Assembly: GCA_036584525.1 (NCBI GenBank)
Contig: JAZHDG010000086.1
Location: 1 to 49,404, forward strand
Reading direction: 5' to 3'
Length of the DNA: 49,404 bases
DNA from: UBA6181 sp016934015
Lineage (GTDB): Bacteria; Bacillota_I; Bacilli_A; Acholeplasmatales; Acholeplasmataceae
Shown here: piece after piece, positions 49,092 through 49,404 of the stretch
How positions within the stretch are numbered: position 1 is the stretch's first letter
Layout of the letters: each line of letters starts with the position of its first letter
Notes under the pieces: model-generated
Databases searched by the model: none
The model's input: only the letters and a program-made list of their open reading frames with translations
What the model was told of the DNA's origin: nothing
Made by a program: the position numbers and the translations under genes

Positions 49092-49404
49092 ATGAAATAC
49101 ACGCACCATAATGGTGAATTAACATTAAAAAATTTGAATGAATCTGTCCATTTAAAAGGTTGGGTCGCAAAAGTAAGAAACCTTGGTGGATTACTTTTTA
49201 TCGACCTAAGAGACCGATATGGTATCACACAACTTTTGTGCAAACCTGAAAATTCGAATTATCAAACTGCATTGAAAATTAGAAATGAATATGTCATTGA
49301 TATTGAAGGACTTGTGATTGAAAGAGAAAGTAAAAATAAATTGATGCATACGGGTGATATTGAAGTGGATATCACAAACTTAACGATTTTATCAACTGCA
49401 GAAA
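49092..49404 (+). CDS. aspS: Aspartyl-tRNA synthetase, N-terminal part (3' end outside window)
   Basis: The first 104 codons are visible. MKYTHHNGELTLKNLNESVHLKGWVAKVRNLGGLLFIDLRDRYGITQLLC is the OB-fold anticodon-binding domain of bacterial AspRS, with the GWVxxxRxLGGLxFIDLRDR pattern. The frame stays open to the end of the window. ATG 49092 is 1 bp after the hisS stop, with AGTAGGTAA upstream as a weak SD, so coupling is likely. Under the same T-box transcript as hisS. Confidence 0.95.
   Translation, partial: MKYTHHNGELTLKNLNESVHLKGWVAKVRNLGGLLFIDLRDRYGITQLLCKPENSNYQTALKIRNEYVIDIEGLVIERESKNKLMHTGDIEVDITNLTILSTAE

Noticed and set aside
1..49404. UGA read as tryptophan, as in Mycoplasma
   Set aside because: Many genes end properly at TGA with family-typical lengths, and Trp is encoded by TGG throughout.
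1..49404. A CRISPR array, prophage, insertion sequence, toxin-antitoxin or defence island
   Set aside because: No regular repeats, transposase, integrase or paired toxin-antitoxin genes were seen; the genes are almost all housekeeping or transport.

Overview
This window is a gene-dense, low-GC stretch of a bacterial chromosome. I place it near the Acholeplasma/Izemoplasma side of the Mollicutes, or a closely related low-GC Firmicute. That is an inference from sequence style and gene content, not a search. UGA acts as an ordinary stop at many genes (for example the ATGA junctions of rel/dtd and yggS), and every family has a normal length under the standard code. This argues against a Mycoplasma/Spiroplasma-type UGA=Trp code. 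T-box leaders, a one-piece tmRNA, RNase J, RecU, RarA, PepV, FtsZ+SepF and many TGnTATAAT promoters are Firmicute-like. No rRNA, tRNA, CRISPR array, insertion sequence or prophage was seen.

Layout. 0-5 kb: the end of an MFS transporter, then leftward genes: DUF1836-degV, an aldo/keto reductase-Gfo/Idh pair, an orphan type IV prepilin, and tmRNA (ssrA). 5-12 kb: a split chromate-type transporter, a phosphoglycolate-phosphatase-like HAD protein and two tandem ABC-ATPase/FtsX-permease fusions; then a leftward nitroreductase. 12-16 kb: histidine phosphatase-mutY, then a divergent queuosine pair, queT (leftward, behind a preQ1-I-like pseudoknot) and tgt. 15.7-22.5 kb: a division/translation block ftsZ, ychF, yggS(ylmE), sepF(ylmF), T-box, ileS, surE. 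22.6-28 kb: an unknown protein, a YczE-like membrane protein, deoC-deoD and a paired M16 peptidase module. 28-34 kb: a short ssb, a PadR-DUF1700-DUF4097 operon, then pepV-thyA-folA-plsC. 34-42.5 kb: a histidine phosphatase, pdp and a phosphodiesterase; a leftward SPFH/NfeD membrane block; a TPP-riboswitch-controlled thiT; recU; RNase J. 42.5-49.4 kb: rarA, apt-rel-dtd, then a His-type T-box leading a GNAT acetyltransferase, hisS and the start of aspS (cut by the window end).

The genes form short operons with many ATGA/TAATG overlaps and are separated by clear intrinsic terminators, several of them shared by convergent genes. Physiological themes are nucleoside salvage and dTMP/folate (deoC, deoD, pdp, apt, thyA, folA), vitamin and base uptake (thiT, queT), amino-acid-responsive control of synthetases (two T-boxes), stringent response (rel) and division (ftsZ, sepF).

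I found no large novel defence or mobile system. The most interesting points are: a Tgt that has lost all four zinc ligands while keeping its catalytic residues, next to a riboswitch-like queT leader and head-on overlapping promoters; a His T-box with a miniature Stem I; an orphan prepilin; a perfect inverted repeat at the start of the DUF1836 gene; a PadR-type operator on its own promoter; and a truncated SPFH paralogue beside a full SPFH/NfeD pair.
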